NCBI GenBank assembly: GCA_963823505.1
Contig: CAWGLY010000005.1
Coordinates: forward strand, 372,001 to 436,000
Origin: DATHZQ01 sp963823505
GTDB lineage: Bacteria > Actinomycetota > Acidimicrobiia > Spongiisociales > UBA5794
Reading direction: 5' to 3'
DNA length: 64,000 nt
Below, one piece after another: positions 19,400 to 29,143 of this stretch (positions are counted from its first letter, which is position 1; each line of letters begins with the position of its first letter). Under the pieces are notes generated by a model. The model did no database searches. It was given only the letters and a program-made list of their open reading frames with translations, and was not told where the DNA came from. The position numbers and the translations under genes are program-made.

Positions 19400-20295
19400 A
19401 GCTCCATATGGCGATCGAGGAGTTTCTCGCATCGCTCGGATCCGAGCGGGGCTTGTCTCCCAACACCCTGGCTGCGTATCAGCGGGATCTGAGGCAGTAC
19501 GCAGCCCACGCCTCCGAAGCGGGGGTCGTGGATCTCAGCGGCGTCACCGACGATGTGGTCGGCGGGTTCATCGCCGGGCTGGCGGCAGATGGTGCGACGC
19601 GCGCCACGGTGCGGCGCAAACTGGCGGCCGTGCGGGGGCTTCACCGGTTTGCCGTGGCCGAGGAGCTGACCGATTCCGACCCGACCGCCTTGATCGACGG
19701 CCCGCAACGATCGGTGACGCTCCCCAAAGCCCTCGGGATCGACGAGGTGGAGCGTCTGCTCGAAGCTCCCGAGCCGACCACGCTGCTTGGGATCCGGGAT
19801 CGGGCGCTTCTCGAGTTCATGTACGCCAGCGGTGCTCGGGTGTCCGAGGCCGTGCGTCTCGACGTCGTTGACCTCGACCTCGAGGGTCGCACCGCCCTCG
19901 TCACCGGCAAGGGTTCCAAACAGCGGATGGTGCCCTTGGGCGGTCCCGCCATCGCCGCGTTGCGGGCCTATCTGCCGGTTCGGCTGGAGATGAAGCGGGG
20001 AGGTAGCGACATCGGTGCCGTGTTCCTGAACGCTCGCGGGGGCCGGCTCACACGGCAGGGGATCTTCGGAATCATCCGCAATCACGCAGCTGTGGCGGGT
20101 CTCGACGTCGCCAAGGTCTCGCCTCACGTGTTGCGCCACTCGGCTGCGACGCACATGGTCGAGGGCGGCGCCGACCTCAGAACCGTCCAGGAGATCCTCG
20201 GACACGCTAATATCTCGACCACACAGATTTACACGCGGGTCTCACCGCAGTATCTCTACGAGGTCTTCGTCACCTCCCACCCGCGGAGCGTTTGA
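19396..20295 (+). CDS. xerD: Site-specific tyrosine recombinase XerD
   Basis: A 299-residue recombinase. The SAM-like core-binding domain covers about residues 1-90. Catalytic residues are visible: Arg in ASGARVSEAV near 142, Lys in TGKGSKQR, HxxR in HVLRHSAATH near 240, His in LGHANISTTQ and the tyrosine in IYTRV near 275. With XerC it resolves chromosome dimers at dif. It is the chromosomal copy in its conserved place, unlike the island integrase at 30.9 kb. Confidence 0.93.
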   Translation: MKLHMAIEEFLASLGSERGLSPNTLAAYQRDLRQYAAHASEAGVVDLSGVTDDVVGGFIAGLAADGATRATVRRKLAAVRGLHRFAVAEELTDSDPTALIDGPQRSVTLPKALGIDEVERLLEAPEPTTLLGIRDRALLEFMYASGARVSEAVRLDVVDLDLEGRTALVTGKGSKQRMVPLGGPAIAALRAYLPVRLEMKRGGSDIGAVFLNARGGRLTRQGIFGIIRNHAAVAGLDVAKVSPHVLRHSAATHMVEGGADLRTVQEILGHANISTTQIYTRVSPQYLYEVFVTSHPRSV

Positions 20296-20660
20296 CGGAT
20301 CCCAGTTTCGAGGAGCGATTCGTGGACATCGATGGAGCCGTTGCCGTCCTCAAGAACGAGCGGACCAAGCTGGTGAAGCAGCTTGGTGAGCTCGGGGCGA
20401 ACGAGCAAGGTGAACTCACTGGAGATGTCGACTTCGGCGACGGCTTCGCAGATGCAGCCGCGGCCACGGCGGAGCGGTCCGAGGTGCTCGGCATCATCGA
20501 GAACCTCAACGAGCTGCTCGACGACGTCGACAAGGCGTTGGCGAAGGTTGCCGACGGCACCTACGGCAAGTGTGACTCCTGCGGAAAGCAGATCTCGGCG
20601 GCCCGGCTGGAGCACCGGCCGACGTCGGCGCGGTGCGTCGACTGCAAATCCAAGCGCTGA
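20292..20660 (+). CDS. TraR/DksA C4-type zinc finger protein
   Basis: A 122-residue protein with a helical N-terminal half and a C4 zinc finger near the end: CDSCGKQI and CVDCK. The family binds the RNA polymerase secondary channel or DNA. The TTG at 20292 overlaps the xerD TGA (TTGA), implying coupled translation. Acidic DxxDA tip residues of true DksA are not obvious, so the symbol is withheld. Confidence 0.82.
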   Translation: MTDPSFEERFVDIDGAVAVLKNERTKLVKQLGELGANEQGELTGDVDFGDGFADAAAATAERSEVLGIIENLNELLDDVDKALAKVADGTYGKCDSCGKQISAARLEHRPTSARCVDCKSKR

Positions 20661-21136
20661 GCACGTTCGATCTTCCGCACCTCGCCCGACGCTTCTTCCA
20701 GGTGGTCGGGGCCAAGCCCCTGACACCCGCAGAGCAAGCGCTCGTCGAGCGCACCCTGCGACCTGCGGAGCGGAGCCTTTTCTGGGCCCAGAACGTCGCC
20801 GATCAACGACATGCGGTCGAAACCATGCGCCGTGCCGGGCTTGCCACGTCGGATGCGGTGGTCCTCAACGCTGCGCTGCTTCACGATGTCGGCAAAGCGG
20901 TGTCGCGGATCGGCGCCATGGCCCGCAGCGCGGCCACGGTGCTCGATGTGCTGGGACTGCCGATGACCCGCCGCATGCGGTGCTACAGGGATCACGGCGC
21001 AATCGGTGCTGAGCAACTCGTGTCGGTGGGAGCCTCTGCGTTGGCGGTCGACTTCGCCAGGCGTCACCCTGCACCCGACCCCGGCGGCAACGACCGCAGA
21101 GCGTGGCGAGTGCTGCTCGAGGCGGACGATGCGTAA
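20633..21136 (+). CDS. HD-domain phosphohydrolase-like protein
   Basis: A 167-residue protein with an HD motif (LLHDVGKAV near residue 83) and a following HGAIGAE segment that may give a further metal ligand. HD proteins hydrolyse phosphate esters of nucleotides or signalling molecules; the substrate here is unknown. The GTG at 20633 overlaps the zinc-finger gene by 28 bases, so the true start may be a few codons later. Confidence 0.7.
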   Translation: MRRLQIQALSTFDLPHLARRFFQVVGAKPLTPAEQALVERTLRPAERSLFWAQNVADQRHAVETMRRAGLATSDAVVLNAALLHDVGKAVSRIGAMARSAATVLDVLGLPMTRRMRCYRDHGAIGAEQLVSVGASALAVDFARRHPAPDPGGNDRRAWRVLLEADDA

Positions 21137-21198
21137 AGGCACGACGATTCGCCGCCGGGCGAATACCATGACCCGGCAGCGGGTGGCGGAGCAGACCG

Positions 21199-21966
21199 AT
21201 GAGTTATGAAGTCAAGACGCGGGTCTTCGAGGGGCCTCTCGACCTGCTGCTGCAGCTCATCACTTCCCACCAAGTCGACATCACGGATTTGAGCCTGAGC
21301 CGCTTGGTCACCGAGTACGTCGAGCATCTCGACGCCATGCGTGACCTGGACATCGACGTCACGTCTGAGTTCCTCCTGATTGCGGCCACCTTGATCCAAC
21401 TGAAGGCTCGCTACCTCCTGCCCGGGGATGTCGACATCGACATCGACGACGAGCTCGGGTTGGCGGAAGAGCGGGACCGGTTGCTCGCCCGGTTGCTGGC
21501 CTGCCTGACCTTCAAGGACGTGGCTGCTGTGCTCGCGCACCGGTTTGCAGCCAACGTCCGGTATGTGCCGCGGCTGGCCGGTCTCGATCCCGACATCACG
21601 CCGGCGGCACCGGAGCTGCGTCTCGGCGTCGACGCAATCCGTCTCGCGGCCATTGCCGAGCGCGTGTTCACCCGTGTCATCGAAGAGCCGGAGCTGGATC
21701 ATCTGGAGCTCGATCTTCCTTCGGTGGAGGATGCCATCGCCGACATCCGGCGGCGTCTGGGGCGGCAGGCATCTGTCGAGTTCGATGCGCTCGTGGCCCA
21801 CTGCGAGCGGTCGATGGACGTGATTGCCTACTTCCTCGCATTGCTGGAACTGGCCCGATGGGGCGTGGTCCACGTGAGTCAGGACGAACGGGACGCTCCG
21901 ATCGTCGTCAGCAACGACCCGTCGGCTGAGTCCCAGATGTTCGACATCGAGACGGAGTGGCAGTGA
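21199..21966 (+). CDS. scpA: Segregation and condensation protein A
   Basis: A 255-residue kleisin. The N-terminus (VFEGPLDLLLQLI) and EFLLIAATLIQLKARYLLP near residue 58 are diagnostic. ScpA bridges the SMC heads and with ScpB forms bacterial condensin for chromosome segregation. ATG start; stop overlaps scpB by one base. Confidence 0.95.
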   Translation: MSYEVKTRVFEGPLDLLLQLITSHQVDITDLSLSRLVTEYVEHLDAMRDLDIDVTSEFLLIAATLIQLKARYLLPGDVDIDIDDELGLAEERDRLLARLLACLTFKDVAAVLAHRFAANVRYVPRLAGLDPDITPAAPELRLGVDAIRLAAIAERVFTRVIEEPELDHLELDLPSVEDAIADIRRRLGRQASVEFDALVAHCERSMDVIAYFLALLELARWGVVHVSQDERDAPIVVSNDPSAESQMFDIETEWQ

Positions 21967-22523
21967 TGGACACCAGGGCGATTCTCGAAGCGGTGCTGTT
22001 CGTTGCCGAGGTGCCGCTGAACGCCGGAGAGCTTGCCGAGCTGCTGGAGCTGCCGAAGGTCGACGTCGAGACCGAGCTGGAGAACCTCTCGGACGACCTG
22101 GCGGCGACGCGGCGCGGCGTTGTGCTGCGCAGGGTCGCAGGGGGATGGCGGATGTTTGGCCATCCTGATGCGTACCCGTATCTCGAACGGTTTGCGGCGA
22201 CCGAAAAGGCGACGAGGCTCAGTTCTGCTGCTCTTGAAACCCTGTCGGTCGTGGCCTACCGCCAGCCGGTGGCTCGCGGCCAGATCGCGGAGATCCGCGG
22301 GGTGGACAGCGAACGAGCGCTGCGCACACTCGAGCAACGTGGCCTCGTCATGGAGGTGGGCCGGGCCCCTGGCCCCGGCCAAGCTGTGCTGTACGGTACG
22401 ACCGACATGTTTCTCGAGAAGCTCGGCGTGGAGAGTCTCGACGACCTGCCACGCCTTGCCGACCACGTCCCGTCGGCCGATGTGGTCGATGTGTTGGAGC
22501 GGCCGTTCCGCCCGGAGGGATGA
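21966..22523 (+). CDS. scpB: Segregation and condensation protein B
   Basis: A 185-residue protein of two winged-helix domains; AILEAVLFVAEVPL starts the first and ETLSVVAYRQPV near residue 98 starts the second, both characteristic. Partner of ScpA in the SMC complex. The ATG at 21966 shares one base with the scpA TGA. Confidence 0.95.
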   Translation: MDTRAILEAVLFVAEVPLNAGELAELLELPKVDVETELENLSDDLAATRRGVVLRRVAGGWRMFGHPDAYPYLERFAATEKATRLSSAALETLSVVAYRQPVARGQIAEIRGVDSERALRTLEQRGLVMEVGRAPGPGQAVLYGTTDMFLEKLGVESLDDLPRLADHVPSADVVDVLERPFRPEG

Positions 22524-23263
22524 TCGAGCGCATCCACAAGGTGATCGCCGGTTCGGGCTTTGCCTCGCGGCGTCGTGCCGAACAGCTCATCAGAGCCGGC
22601 CGGGTGACGGTCGACGGGGTCCTCGCACAGATCGGCCAGAAGGTCGACGCGGAGACGGCGGCAATCGAAGTCGATGGCCTGCCGCTGCCCGTCAAACCCG
22701 GTCTGGTCCATCTCCTGCTCTACAAGCCGCCTGGGGTCGTGTCGACGGCGGACGATCCGCAGCAGCGGACGACGGTGGTGGATCTGGTGGCGTCGCCTGA
22801 GCGGGTCTACCCCGTTGGGCGTCTGGACGCCGACAGCGAAGGGTTGCTGATCTTGACCAATGACGGTGCGATGGCCCATCGGCTGACCCATCCGGGCTTT
22901 GGCGTCACCAAGACCTACACCGTCCTCGTTCAGGGAGCTGCGGACGACCGGGCGGTGCGACGACTCGCCGACGGCGTCGAGCTGGATGACGGTCCGGCAG
23001 CCGCCTTGTCGGTGCGCATCATCGATCGCAGACCCGATAGGACGCTGCTGGAGATCGTGATGGGGGAGGGCAGGAAGCGCGAGGTGCGTCGTATGTGCGC
23101 CGCGGTGGGTCATCCGGTGCAACGCCTGGTGCGCATCGCCATTGGTCCATTGCGGGATCCGCACCTCAAGCCGGGTCAGAGCCGGTCGTTGAATCTCGAG
23201 GAGATCAGACAGCTCTACGCTGCGGGTGGCGCATCGTGGAAAGATGCGCCTCCATCTGAGTGA
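22520..23263 (+). CDS. rluB: RsuA/RluB-family rRNA pseudouridine synthase
   Basis: A 247-residue protein: an N-terminal S4 domain (about residues 2-60, ASRRRAEQLI), the catalytic aspartate in GRLDADSEGLLILTNDG near 100, and the conserved GRKREVRRM near 182. It makes pseudouridine in rRNA; the scpA-scpB-rluB order is standard in Gram-positive bacteria. Whether the target is 23S (RluB) or 16S (RsuA) cannot be settled here. Confidence 0.9.
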   Translation: MIERIHKVIAGSGFASRRRAEQLIRAGRVTVDGVLAQIGQKVDAETAAIEVDGLPLPVKPGLVHLLLYKPPGVVSTADDPQQRTTVVDLVASPERVYPVGRLDADSEGLLILTNDGAMAHRLTHPGFGVTKTYTVLVQGAADDRAVRRLADGVELDDGPAAALSVRIIDRRPDRTLLEIVMGEGRKREVRRMCAAVGHPVQRLVRIAIGPLRDPHLKPGQSRSLNLEEIRQLYAAGGASWKDAPPSE

Positions 23264-24548
23264 GGTGAAGGTGACCCCGCGGACCGTATCGCTGCCAAGG
23301 ACGCCGTTTGCGGCGACAGTGCGTGTGCCAGGCGACAAATCGTTGTCCCATCGTGCGTTGATCTTTGCTGCGCTCGCCGAGGGCAAGAGCGAGGTCAGGG
23401 GTATTGGACCCGGTGCCGACGTTGCTGCAACGCGCCGCGTCCTGAGTGACCTGGGCGTCGACATCGAGGGAGTCGTCCTCGATTCGCCCGGGGTTGCCAA
23501 CTGGACGGCCCCCGCCCGCCCGCTCGATTGCGGCAATTCCGGAACGACGATGCGGCTCATGGCCGGAGCGTTGGCGGGTCGTCCTTTCTCGAGTGTGCTG
23601 GTCGGCGATGCTTCGCTCAGCGGCCGCCCCATGCGCCGCCTACAGGAGCCACTGGCCGCGCTGGGTGCCGGTATCGAAGTCACCGAGCCAGATGGCACGC
23701 CGCCGTTGACCGTGCGGGGTGTCGACGGCCTCGTTGGCGCCGAGACATCGATCAAGTTGGCGTCTGCGCAAGTGCGGTCAGCTTTCCTCCTCGCGGCGAT
23801 CCAGGCCGAGGGGCCTTCCAGGATCGACGGACCAGGAGGGTATCGAGATCACACCGAGCGCTGGCTGGAGGCGTTCCGGCTCGGTCACCGTGTCTCACCG
23901 ACGTCGTTTGAAGTGACACCCGGCCGAGTTCCGCCAGCCCGTTACTCCGTTCCCGGCGATCCCTCGTCCGCCGCCTACCTGTGGGCGCTCGCCGCTGCTC
24001 GGCACGGGTCGGAGGTCACCACGCCGGGAGTGTCGCTGAATTCGGGGAGGATTGGCTTCCTCCAGATCGTCGAGATGTTTGGCGCCGAGGTGTCTGCAGA
24101 AGTGGAGGGCAACATCCACGGCGACCCGATCGGGAACGTGACGGTGAGGGGCCGCGGCCTCTTTGGCACCCGAGTGGCAGGCGAGCTGGCTGTCGCCGCC
24201 TTGGATGAGTTGCCGCTGGTCGGCGTGCTCGGAGCGCTCGCAGAGGGAATCACGACGGTTGCAGACGCCGGAGAGCTGCGTGCCAAGGAGAGCGACCGTA
24301 TCGCCGCAACCGTCGAGATGATTCGGGCGCTTGGAGGCGGCGCCGAACCGGCAGACGACGGGTTTTCCGTTGTCGGGACCGGGTTCCTCGAGCCTGGGGA
24401 GGTGGACGTAGCGCACGACCACCGCATCGCCATGGCTGCCGGGGTGGCGGCGATCGGAGTCGACGGTGACGTGCAGATCAGCGACGCGACCGTGGCAGGA
24501 GTGTCATGGCCCGGGTTCTTCGAGCAGATCGAGGCGTTGTGGTCATAA
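23244..24548 (+). CDS. aroA: 3-phosphoshikimate 1-carboxyvinyltransferase (EPSP synthase)
   Basis: About 434 residues. Substrate motifs: PGDKSLSHRA near residue 25, DCGNSGTTMR near 95, KLASAQVRSA near 170, the KESDRIA loop near 345 and DHRIAMA near 390. It joins shikimate-3-phosphate and PEP in chorismate synthesis. Three in-frame starts exist: GTG 23226, ATG 23244 and GTG 23271; the last has AGG five bases upstream and does not overlap rluB, so it may be the real one. Confidence 0.93.
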   Translation: MRLHLSEVKVTPRTVSLPRTPFAATVRVPGDKSLSHRALIFAALAEGKSEVRGIGPGADVAATRRVLSDLGVDIEGVVLDSPGVANWTAPARPLDCGNSGTTMRLMAGALAGRPFSSVLVGDASLSGRPMRRLQEPLAALGAGIEVTEPDGTPPLTVRGVDGLVGAETSIKLASAQVRSAFLLAAIQAEGPSRIDGPGGYRDHTERWLEAFRLGHRVSPTSFEVTPGRVPPARYSVPGDPSSAAYLWALAAARHGSEVTTPGVSLNSGRIGFLQIVEMFGAEVSAEVEGNIHGDPIGNVTVRGRGLFGTRVAGELAVAALDELPLVGVLGALAEGITTVADAGELRAKESDRIAATVEMIRALGGGAEPADDGFSVVGTGFLEPGEVDVAHDHRIAMAAGVAAIGVDGDVQISDATVAGVSWPGFFEQIEALWS

Positions 24549-25207
24549 CGATCGACGGTCCGAGCGGTGTCGGCAAGAGCACGGTGACACGCCGTGTTGC
24601 GGCCGAGTTGGGGCTGCCGTACCTGGATACCGGGGCGACGTACCGCGCCGCGACCCTGGCGGTCTTGCAGGCCGGCGTGGATGTGGGCGACGGTGCCGCG
24701 GTGCTGGATGTCGTGCGGGAATGCACGATCGACTACGTGGACGGAGTGATCACCCTGCAAGGCGAACCGGTGGCCGACCAAGTGCGCAGCCCTGCGGTCA
24801 CTGCTGCGGTCTCCCAGATCAGTGCCTATCCCGATGTCCGCCACATCGTGGTGAAGATCCAACGGCAATGGGTGGATGCACACAACGGTGCAGCGGTGGT
24901 CGAGGGACGCGATATCGGCACCGTCGTCTTCCCGGATGCGCCGGTCAAGGTGTTCCTCACAGCTTCCGCAAAGGTGCGGGCAATGCGGCGCGCAGGCGAC
25001 GCCGAGGCGGAAGGGGCTGCCGTCGGCGACATTGCGGCCGAGCTCGAGCGAAGGGACCGGCACGACTCGACGCGGACGGTCTCACCGCTGCAGGCTGCCG
25101 ATGATGCGCACGTGCTCGACACGTCGGATCTCGCCGTGGACGGAGTGGTCGATGCGATCCTGTCGCTCGTCCAGATCGTCGAGCAGAACGACCACTACGG
25201 CAGCTGA
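24539..25207 (+). CDS. cmk: Cytidylate kinase
   Basis: A 222-residue P-loop kinase converting CMP/dCMP to the diphosphates. P-loop DGPSGVGKST near residue 6, TGATYRAAT near 35, EGRDIGTVVFPDA near 120 and the lid segment RRDRHDSTRTVSPL near 172. The GTG at 24539 directly precedes the first strand and overlaps aroA by ten bases. The gene ends eight bases from the convergent ispH. Confidence 0.92.
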   Translation: MVITIDGPSGVGKSTVTRRVAAELGLPYLDTGATYRAATLAVLQAGVDVGDGAAVLDVVRECTIDYVDGVITLQGEPVADQVRSPAVTAAVSQISAYPDVRHIVVKIQRQWVDAHNGAAVVEGRDIGTVVFPDAPVKVFLTASAKVRAMRRAGDAEAEGAAVGDIAAELERRDRHDSTRTVSPLQAADDAHVLDTSDLAVDGVVDAILSLVQIVEQNDHYGS

Positions 25208-25215
25208 TCCGCGCT

Positions 25216-26262
25216 TCACACCTCGAGGAGCTCCAGGGCTTCGGTGGCGCCCCAATCCCTGTCCTGTTCGATGGGCCCGGTGCGTCCTGGCGTGCGGCAG
25301 GCGTAGGCACCTTCGGCGAGCGCTTGCAGCGTCTGGACGTACTTCCGCAAAGAGGGAGGCAGCGGGAAGTACTCCTCCTCCTCGGTCACCCGGATCCGCT
25401 CGACGCCTGCCGTGGGAGAAACGGCGGCGATGACGGCCTGGACACGTTGATCCGGAGCGGACGCACCGGCGGTGACGCCGACGACATCGTGACCCTCCAG
25501 CCACTCGGGGAGCACCCCTTCCGGGCCATCGACCCGGTGGGCCTCAACGCCTGCGTTGCGCGCCACCCTGACCAGGGCTTGGGTGTTGGAAGAGTTCTCG
25601 GAGCCGACGACCAGTACAAGGGTCGCCTCCTCGGCGAGACGCTGGACCGCGGTCTGCCGGTTGGTCGTGGCATAACACAGGTCGCTGCGGCGGGCCGTCC
25701 ACAGGTCGGGATAGTCCCTGGCGGCGTCGTCGAGCACCTCTTCCCATTCGTACATACCCAGCGTGGTCTGGGCGAGAAGGGCAACTCGTTTCGGGTCGGC
25801 AGCGCTGAATCCGCTCAGCCCGACCCGGGGATCGACCAGCGTCACCGAATCCGGAGCCTCGGCAACAGCTCCGATCGCCTCGTCGTGACCCTCGTGGCCC
25901 ACGTAGATGATGTCGAAACCCTTGCCCGCCATCCGCTTGACCTCATGGTGCACCTTGGTGACCAGCGGGCACACCGCATCGACCATCACCGCGGCCCGCG
26001 CTTCCGCTCCGGCCACCACCTCAGGGGCGGAGCCGTGGGCGGAGAGCATGATCGGTGCCCCGACAGGGGCTTCGGCGATGTCGTCGACGAAGACGACCCC
26101 GGCGCGCTCGAATGCAGCGACCACGGCAGCGTTGTGGACGATCTCGTGATAGCAGTAGATCGGAGGTTCGAAGATCCGGACCATCCAGGTCAAAGCCTTG
26201 ATGGCCATCTCGACCCCCGCACAGAACCCTCGCGGTTCAGCGAGCAGCACCTTGCGTGGCAT
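25216..26262 (-). CDS. ispH: 4-hydroxy-3-methylbut-2-enyl diphosphate reductase
   Basis: A 348-residue Fe-S enzyme for the last step of the MEP isoprenoid pathway. The three cluster cysteines are in PRGFCAGV near residue 13, VDAVCPLVTKVHHE near 100 and DLCYATTNRQ near 200; the conserved HEIVHN and SSNTQAL are also present. ATG at 26262 starts the conserved N-terminus. It is transcribed against its neighbours and appears inserted between cmk and der. Confidence 0.95.
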   Translation of the reverse strand: MPRKVLLAEPRGFCAGVEMAIKALTWMVRIFEPPIYCYHEIVHNAAVVAAFERAGVVFVDDIAEAPVGAPIMLSAHGSAPEVVAGAEARAAVMVDAVCPLVTKVHHEVKRMAGKGFDIIYVGHEGHDEAIGAVAEAPDSVTLVDPRVGLSGFSAADPKRVALLAQTTLGMYEWEEVLDDAARDYPDLWTARRSDLCYATTNRQTAVQRLAEEATLVLVVGSENSSNTQALVRVARNAGVEAHRVDGPEGVLPEWLEGHDVVGVTAGASAPDQRVQAVIAAVSPTAGVERIRVTEEEEYFPLPPSLRKYVQTLQALAEGAYACRTPGRTGPIEQDRDWGATEALELLEV

Positions 26263-26359
26263 GGCGGAATGGTAGGCCCGGTAGGACGCGTGCCGGATCG
26301 CCCGGCCCCGGGTATCCCAACCCCGATGGTCGACGACCTCCCTACACTTCGGTCTTCTC

Positions 26360-27745
26360 ATGTCGTTCCCGACGATTCTCGAAGTGGTTCCCGGCAGTCC
26401 TGCCGCGGTCGCCGGTCTTCAGACCGGTGACCAGTTGGTCGCGGTCAACGGGGTGAGTCCGACCGACGTCATCGAGTACCAGCAACTCGTCGACGAGCCG
26501 GATCCGTTGCTGGTCATCGGGCGCGACGGGCAACGGATCGATGTCCACGTCGACAAGGGAATTGGCGCTCCCCTGGGCATCCGGCTCAACGCGTCGATCT
26601 TCGATCGGGTCCAGACGTGCGACAACCACTGTGAGTTCTGCTTCATCTACCAGCTTCCCCCCGGCCTGCGGAAGTCGCTCTACTTGAAGGACGACGACTA
26701 CCGGCTGTCGTTTCTGTACGGCAACTTCACCACGCTCACTCGCTTCACCGAGCTGGACCTGTCCCGGGTCGTCGAGGAGCGCTTGGGGCCGCTATACGTC
26801 TCGATCCATGCGACCGATCCTGAGGTGAGGACGCGGATGCTCCGCAACCCGAGGGGCGCCACCAGTCTGCGCTGGTTGCGCGGTCTGCTGGAGCACGATG
26901 TGGTGGTGCACGGCCAAGTCGTGCTGTGTCCCGGCATCAACGGCGCCGAAGTGCTCGCAGCGACGTGCGCCGAGATCCTCGTGAGATATCCCCGCCTCGC
27001 CACCGTCGGCATCGTCCCGCTCGGTCTGTCGCAGTTCAACAAGGAGACCTCGCTGCACACCCACACGGCCCAGGAGGCGCTGCGGGACCTCGAGATCATC
27101 CACGAATGGCAAGAGATTGCCCTCGAGCGCACGGGGCGGCGCATGTTCTTCGCATCCGACGAGCTGTATCTGGTGGCGGGGTCGGATTTCCCTGCCAGCG
27201 ACGCATATGAGGATTTCGGGCAGCACGAGAACGGGATCGGTATGGTGCGCGCGTTCTACGACGAGATCGACCGGTTGGAGCGGGGCGTCGGTCGGGAAGC
27301 GCCGATCATCACCGGTGAGTGGCGATCCATACCGGCAGCGCCGGCGACGGGGTACAGGGCACCCCGCCACCTGGCTCCCGACCCGGACGCACCCGATCAG
27401 GGACCTGCCGTGGTGGTGACGGGGGAGTACGGGGCCCGAGCGCTCACTCCCGTCGTTGCCCGGCTCGAGAGACTGTCGGGGCGGACCATTCGCCTGCTGC
27501 CGGTCCGCAACGACTTCTTCAAGGGCAACGTCGCCGTAGCCGGTCTCCTGGTCGGCGAAGACGTCACCAGAGCATTGCGGGCCGACGGGGAGCCGGCCGC
27601 CGTATACCTGTTACCCGACGTCGCTCTGCAAGGTGACCGTTTCCTCGACGACGTTGCGCTCGAAGCCGTCGCCGCCGTGGCCAAGGCTCCGGTGCGAGCC
27701 GTCGAGACCACCGCAGGCGGCCTGCTGAAGGGGCTGGCAGCATGA
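26360..27745 (+). CDS. DUF512 protein with PDZ-like and radical-SAM-like cysteine motif
   Basis: A 461-residue protein with a short PDZ-like segment at the N-terminus (GSPAAVAGLQTGDQL near residue 12), then a CDNHCEFCF cluster (Cx3Cx2C) near 88 as in radical SAM enzymes, and the DUF512 C-terminal region from about residue 250. Reaction and substrate are unknown. It overlaps der by four bases; DUF512 proteins beside der are frequent, which suggests a link to ribosome or RNA maturation, an inference only. Confidence 0.85.
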   Translation: MSFPTILEVVPGSPAAVAGLQTGDQLVAVNGVSPTDVIEYQQLVDEPDPLLVIGRDGQRIDVHVDKGIGAPLGIRLNASIFDRVQTCDNHCEFCFIYQLPPGLRKSLYLKDDDYRLSFLYGNFTTLTRFTELDLSRVVEERLGPLYVSIHATDPEVRTRMLRNPRGATSLRWLRGLLEHDVVVHGQVVLCPGINGAEVLAATCAEILVRYPRLATVGIVPLGLSQFNKETSLHTHTAQEALRDLEIIHEWQEIALERTGRRMFFASDELYLVAGSDFPASDAYEDFGQHENGIGMVRAFYDEIDRLERGVGREAPIITGEWRSIPAAPATGYRAPRHLAPDPDAPDQGPAVVVTGEYGARALTPVVARLERLSGRTIRLLPVRNDFFKGNVAVAGLLVGEDVTRALRADGEPAAVYLLPDVALQGDRFLDDVALEAVAAVAKAPVRAVETTAGGLLKGLAA

Positions 27746-29070
27746 CCAACCTCCCCGTTGTCGCTGTGCTGGGCCGCCCCAACGTGGGGAAGTCGACACT
27801 GGTCAATCGGATTCTGCGCCGCCGGCTGGCCGTCGTCGACGAGCAGGCAGGGGTCACTCGCGACCGCCGTGAGTTCGTCGCCGACTGGGCTGGCCGGGAC
27901 TTTCGCTTGATCGACACGGGCGGGTGGGAGCTGAACCCCGATGAAGAGCTCACCGCCAGCATCCGATCTCAGGCAGAGATTGCCATCTCGGGTGCCGATC
28001 TCGTCATCTTTGTGGTCGATGCCACCAGCCAGGTGACCGACGACGATCAAGGTGTTGCCCGCATGCTGCTGCGTACCGGTCTGCCGTACGTCTTCGTCGC
28101 CAACAAGGTCGACAGCCCCAAACAGGAGCTGGACCTCGATCATCTATGGTCGCTGGGTCTTGGTGCACCCTTGCCGGTGAGCGCTCAGCACGGCCGCGGC
28201 ACCGGCGATTTCCTCGATGCGGTGGTTGCGGTGCTGCCCGAGGAAGGCACCGTCGAGACTCGCGAGACCCTGGCGCGGCTGGCGATCATCGGCCGACCCA
28301 ACGTGGGCAAGTCGACGTTGCTGAACAAGCTTGCCGGCGAGGACCGGGTATTGGTATCCGACGTTCCCGGCACCACAAGGGACCCCATCAATCTGGTGGT
28401 CGACCTCGACGGGGAGCCGTTTGAGATCGTCGATACCGCCGGCATCAAGCGGCGCACCAAGATCAAGGACGACGTCGAGTACTACGCCGTCATGCGGGCC
28501 AGGGACGTGCTGCGGGACACCGACGTCGCACTGCTCGTCATAGACGGGCTACGAGGCGTCACGCACCAGGAGCAGCGGCTGGCTGAGGAGATCGTCGACG
28601 CCGGCGCCGGGCTGATCGTCCTGCTCAACAAGTGGGATGCGGTTGATGAGGACAGCCGCTTCAACACGGAAGACGGTGTCGGCGACCGGCTGGCGTTCGT
28701 GTCATGGGCGCCTGTGCTGCGCATGTCGGCAATGACGGGAAGCCGTCTGCACCGGCTTCCCAAGACGATTCGAGCGGTACTCGAGACCCGCAAGCAACGC
28801 GTGCCGACGCCTGAGCTCAACCGGCTGATCCGGGAGTGGCAAGAAGCCCACCCGCCACCCATGCGGGCAGGGAAGCGGCCCCGGATCATCTACGCCGTCC
28901 AGGCTGATTCCGTGCCGCCCACGATCATCCTGTTCGTGCGGGGCGGCGACCTCGGCCCGGACTACCTACGCTTCTTGGAGAATCGCCTCCGCGGTCAGTA
29001 TGACTTCTTGGGGACTCCGTTACGGTTGTACCAGCGGCGTCGGCACAACCGGCGTGAGATCGATGCCTGA
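27742..29070 (+). CDS. der: Ribosome-associated GTPase Der (EngA)
   Basis: A 442-residue protein with two tandem GTPase domains: G1 motifs GRPNVGKST near residues 10 and 185, DTGG and DTAG G3 motifs, NKVD and NKWD G4 motifs, and a C-terminal KH-like domain. Der is needed for 50S subunit maturation. ATG overlaps the upstream stop by four bases. Confidence 0.96.
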   Translation: MTNLPVVAVLGRPNVGKSTLVNRILRRRLAVVDEQAGVTRDRREFVADWAGRDFRLIDTGGWELNPDEELTASIRSQAEIAISGADLVIFVVDATSQVTDDDQGVARMLLRTGLPYVFVANKVDSPKQELDLDHLWSLGLGAPLPVSAQHGRGTGDFLDAVVAVLPEEGTVETRETLARLAIIGRPNVGKSTLLNKLAGEDRVLVSDVPGTTRDPINLVVDLDGEPFEIVDTAGIKRRTKIKDDVEYYAVMRARDVLRDTDVALLVIDGLRGVTHQEQRLAEEIVDAGAGLIVLLNKWDAVDEDSRFNTEDGVGDRLAFVSWAPVLRMSAMTGSRLHRLPKTIRAVLETRKQRVPTPELNRLIREWQEAHPPPMRAGKRPRIIYAVQADSVPPTIILFVRGGDLGPDYLRFLENRLRGQYDFLGTPLRLYQRRRHNRREIDA

Positions 29071-29143
29071 TCCTGAGGGTCGATCTACGGCGGTCAGCGT
29101 CCGGTAGCCTGGCGGGTATGACGGCAACCCGCAGGGTCAAGTG

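Noticed and set aside
22256..23755. 499-codon leftward open frame
   Set aside because: Antisense to scpB, rluB and aroA, all firmly identified.
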